Of a stretch of DNA of 64,000 nt, positions 63,806-64,000 are shown one piece after another (position 1 is the stretch's first letter; every line of letters starts with the position of its first letter). This DNA is from Myxococcaceae bacterium JPH2 (GTDB lineage Bacteria > Myxococcota > Myxococcia > Myxococcales > Myxococcaceae). The notes below the pieces were generated by a model that was not told the DNA's origin, searched no databases, and worked only from the letters and a program-made list of their open reading frames with translations. Position numbers and translations under genes: made by a program. The stretch spans positions 185,969-249,968 of the forward strand of contig JAEMGR010000010.1 of the NCBI GenBank assembly GCA_016458225.1, given 5' to 3'.

Positions 63806-63840
63806 CCCTCGGCGCACGCAGCGTCGAGGGGTTTCCTTTT
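63806..63840 (+). terminator. Intrinsic terminator after catalase
   Basis: CCCTCG (63806-63811) pairs with CGAGGG (63825-63830), extended by a G-T wobble and CGC/GCG to a 10-base stem with loop ACGCA. It is followed by GTTTCCTTTT and begins 15 bases after the catalase stop. Confidence 0.75.
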
Positions 63841-63898
63841 CGTTCCGCCCTGCCCTCGCGCGCCTCATCGGTCCGCGCGAGGACACCTGGAGGTCGTC

Positions 63899-64000
63899 AT
63901 GGTTCGCAGACTGTTGCTCGCCGTCGTGGGACTCATGGGTGTGGTGGGGCTGGTGCTCGTCGCGGCCTGGTGGTCCCTGCGGGCGCCGCCCCGCGAGGGT
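63899..64000 (+). CDS. Membrane-anchored or exported protein, N-terminal fragment
   Basis: The first 34 codons are visible before the window ends. GGAGG lies 5 bases before the ATG. The translation starts MVRRLLLAVVGLMGVVGLVL and continues with a hydrophobic VAAWWS, then RAPPREG, an uncleaved signal anchor or signal peptide. The family cannot be told. It is 68 bases past the catalase terminator, so it is probably a separate unit. Confidence 0.6.
   Translation, partial: MVRRLLLAVVGLMGVVGLVLVAAWWSLRAPPREG

Overview
The window is high-GC DNA (roughly 70%) with strong G/C bias at third codon positions. It has tightly packed operons, many GTG starts, frequent 4-base ATGA overlaps, numerous exported lipoproteins, eukaryotic-like Ser/Thr kinases, an FHA-type enhancer-binding protein and tandem TIGR04563-type small proteins. 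Together these point to a myxobacterium (order Myxococcales/Myxococcota, Cystobacterineae-like). The species cannot be named from sequence alone. No rRNA, tRNA, insertion sequence, prophage or CRISPR array was seen.

Layout. 1-5.7 kb: a truncated PilZ gene and a secreted unknown, then a leftward protein-quality-control cluster of ftsH, a stand-alone sigma-region-1.1-like protein, grpE and an HtrA-type protease. 5.8-13 kb: a leftward NUDIX/lipoprotein pair, then rightward a small HTH regulator and two overlapping Ser/Thr kinase genes; the first kinase is fused to an NTPase and helical repeats. 13-23.5 kb: a leftward MdtABC-like RND efflux operon with its own outer-membrane factor and an FHA/sigma-54 activator upstream. 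23.5-28 kb: a large unknown protein and a YdeP-type molybdopterin oxidoreductase. 28-34 kb, rightward: a BON-domain protein, hutU, a small outer-membrane-type lipoprotein, hutI and a class II glutamine amidotransferase.

34-44 kb is a leftward housekeeping block read tilS, ftsH, folP, glmM, pdxJ, acpS, nnr, tsaE. The space between tilS and the next rightward gene appears to hold a small orphan transcription unit with a promoter and a strong terminator. 44-50 kb: two tandem small TIGR04563-like proteins, then a TonB-dependent receptor with a co-transcribed 5'-nucleotidase C-domain lipoprotein, divergent from a ChaN-like gene; this looks like an iron/haem uptake module. 50-56 kb: an acyl-CoA carboxylase carboxyltransferase, a secreted multidomain esterase and several small exported unknowns.

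56-62 kb is a leftward operon for beta-lysine catabolism: kamD, an unknown exported protein, kamE, kal, kce, an SDR and a methyltransferase. KamDE (B12/PLP aminomutase) would yield 3,5-diaminohexanoate, Kce would cleave the keto product and Kal would deaminate 3-aminobutyryl-CoA. The usual dehydrogenase Kdd is not visible, and the SDR is a candidate substitute. Rightward after it comes an exported catalase with a repeated operator-like motif upstream, and the first codons of a membrane-anchored protein at the window edge.

Most lipid, cofactor and cell-wall genes here are ordinary. The places most worth following are the orphan small transcript near 43.8-44.05 kb, the modified lysine pathway operon, the kinase pair with cyclase-like remnants, the 749-residue unknown protein, and the hairpins spanning the stop codons of all five convergent gene pairs.
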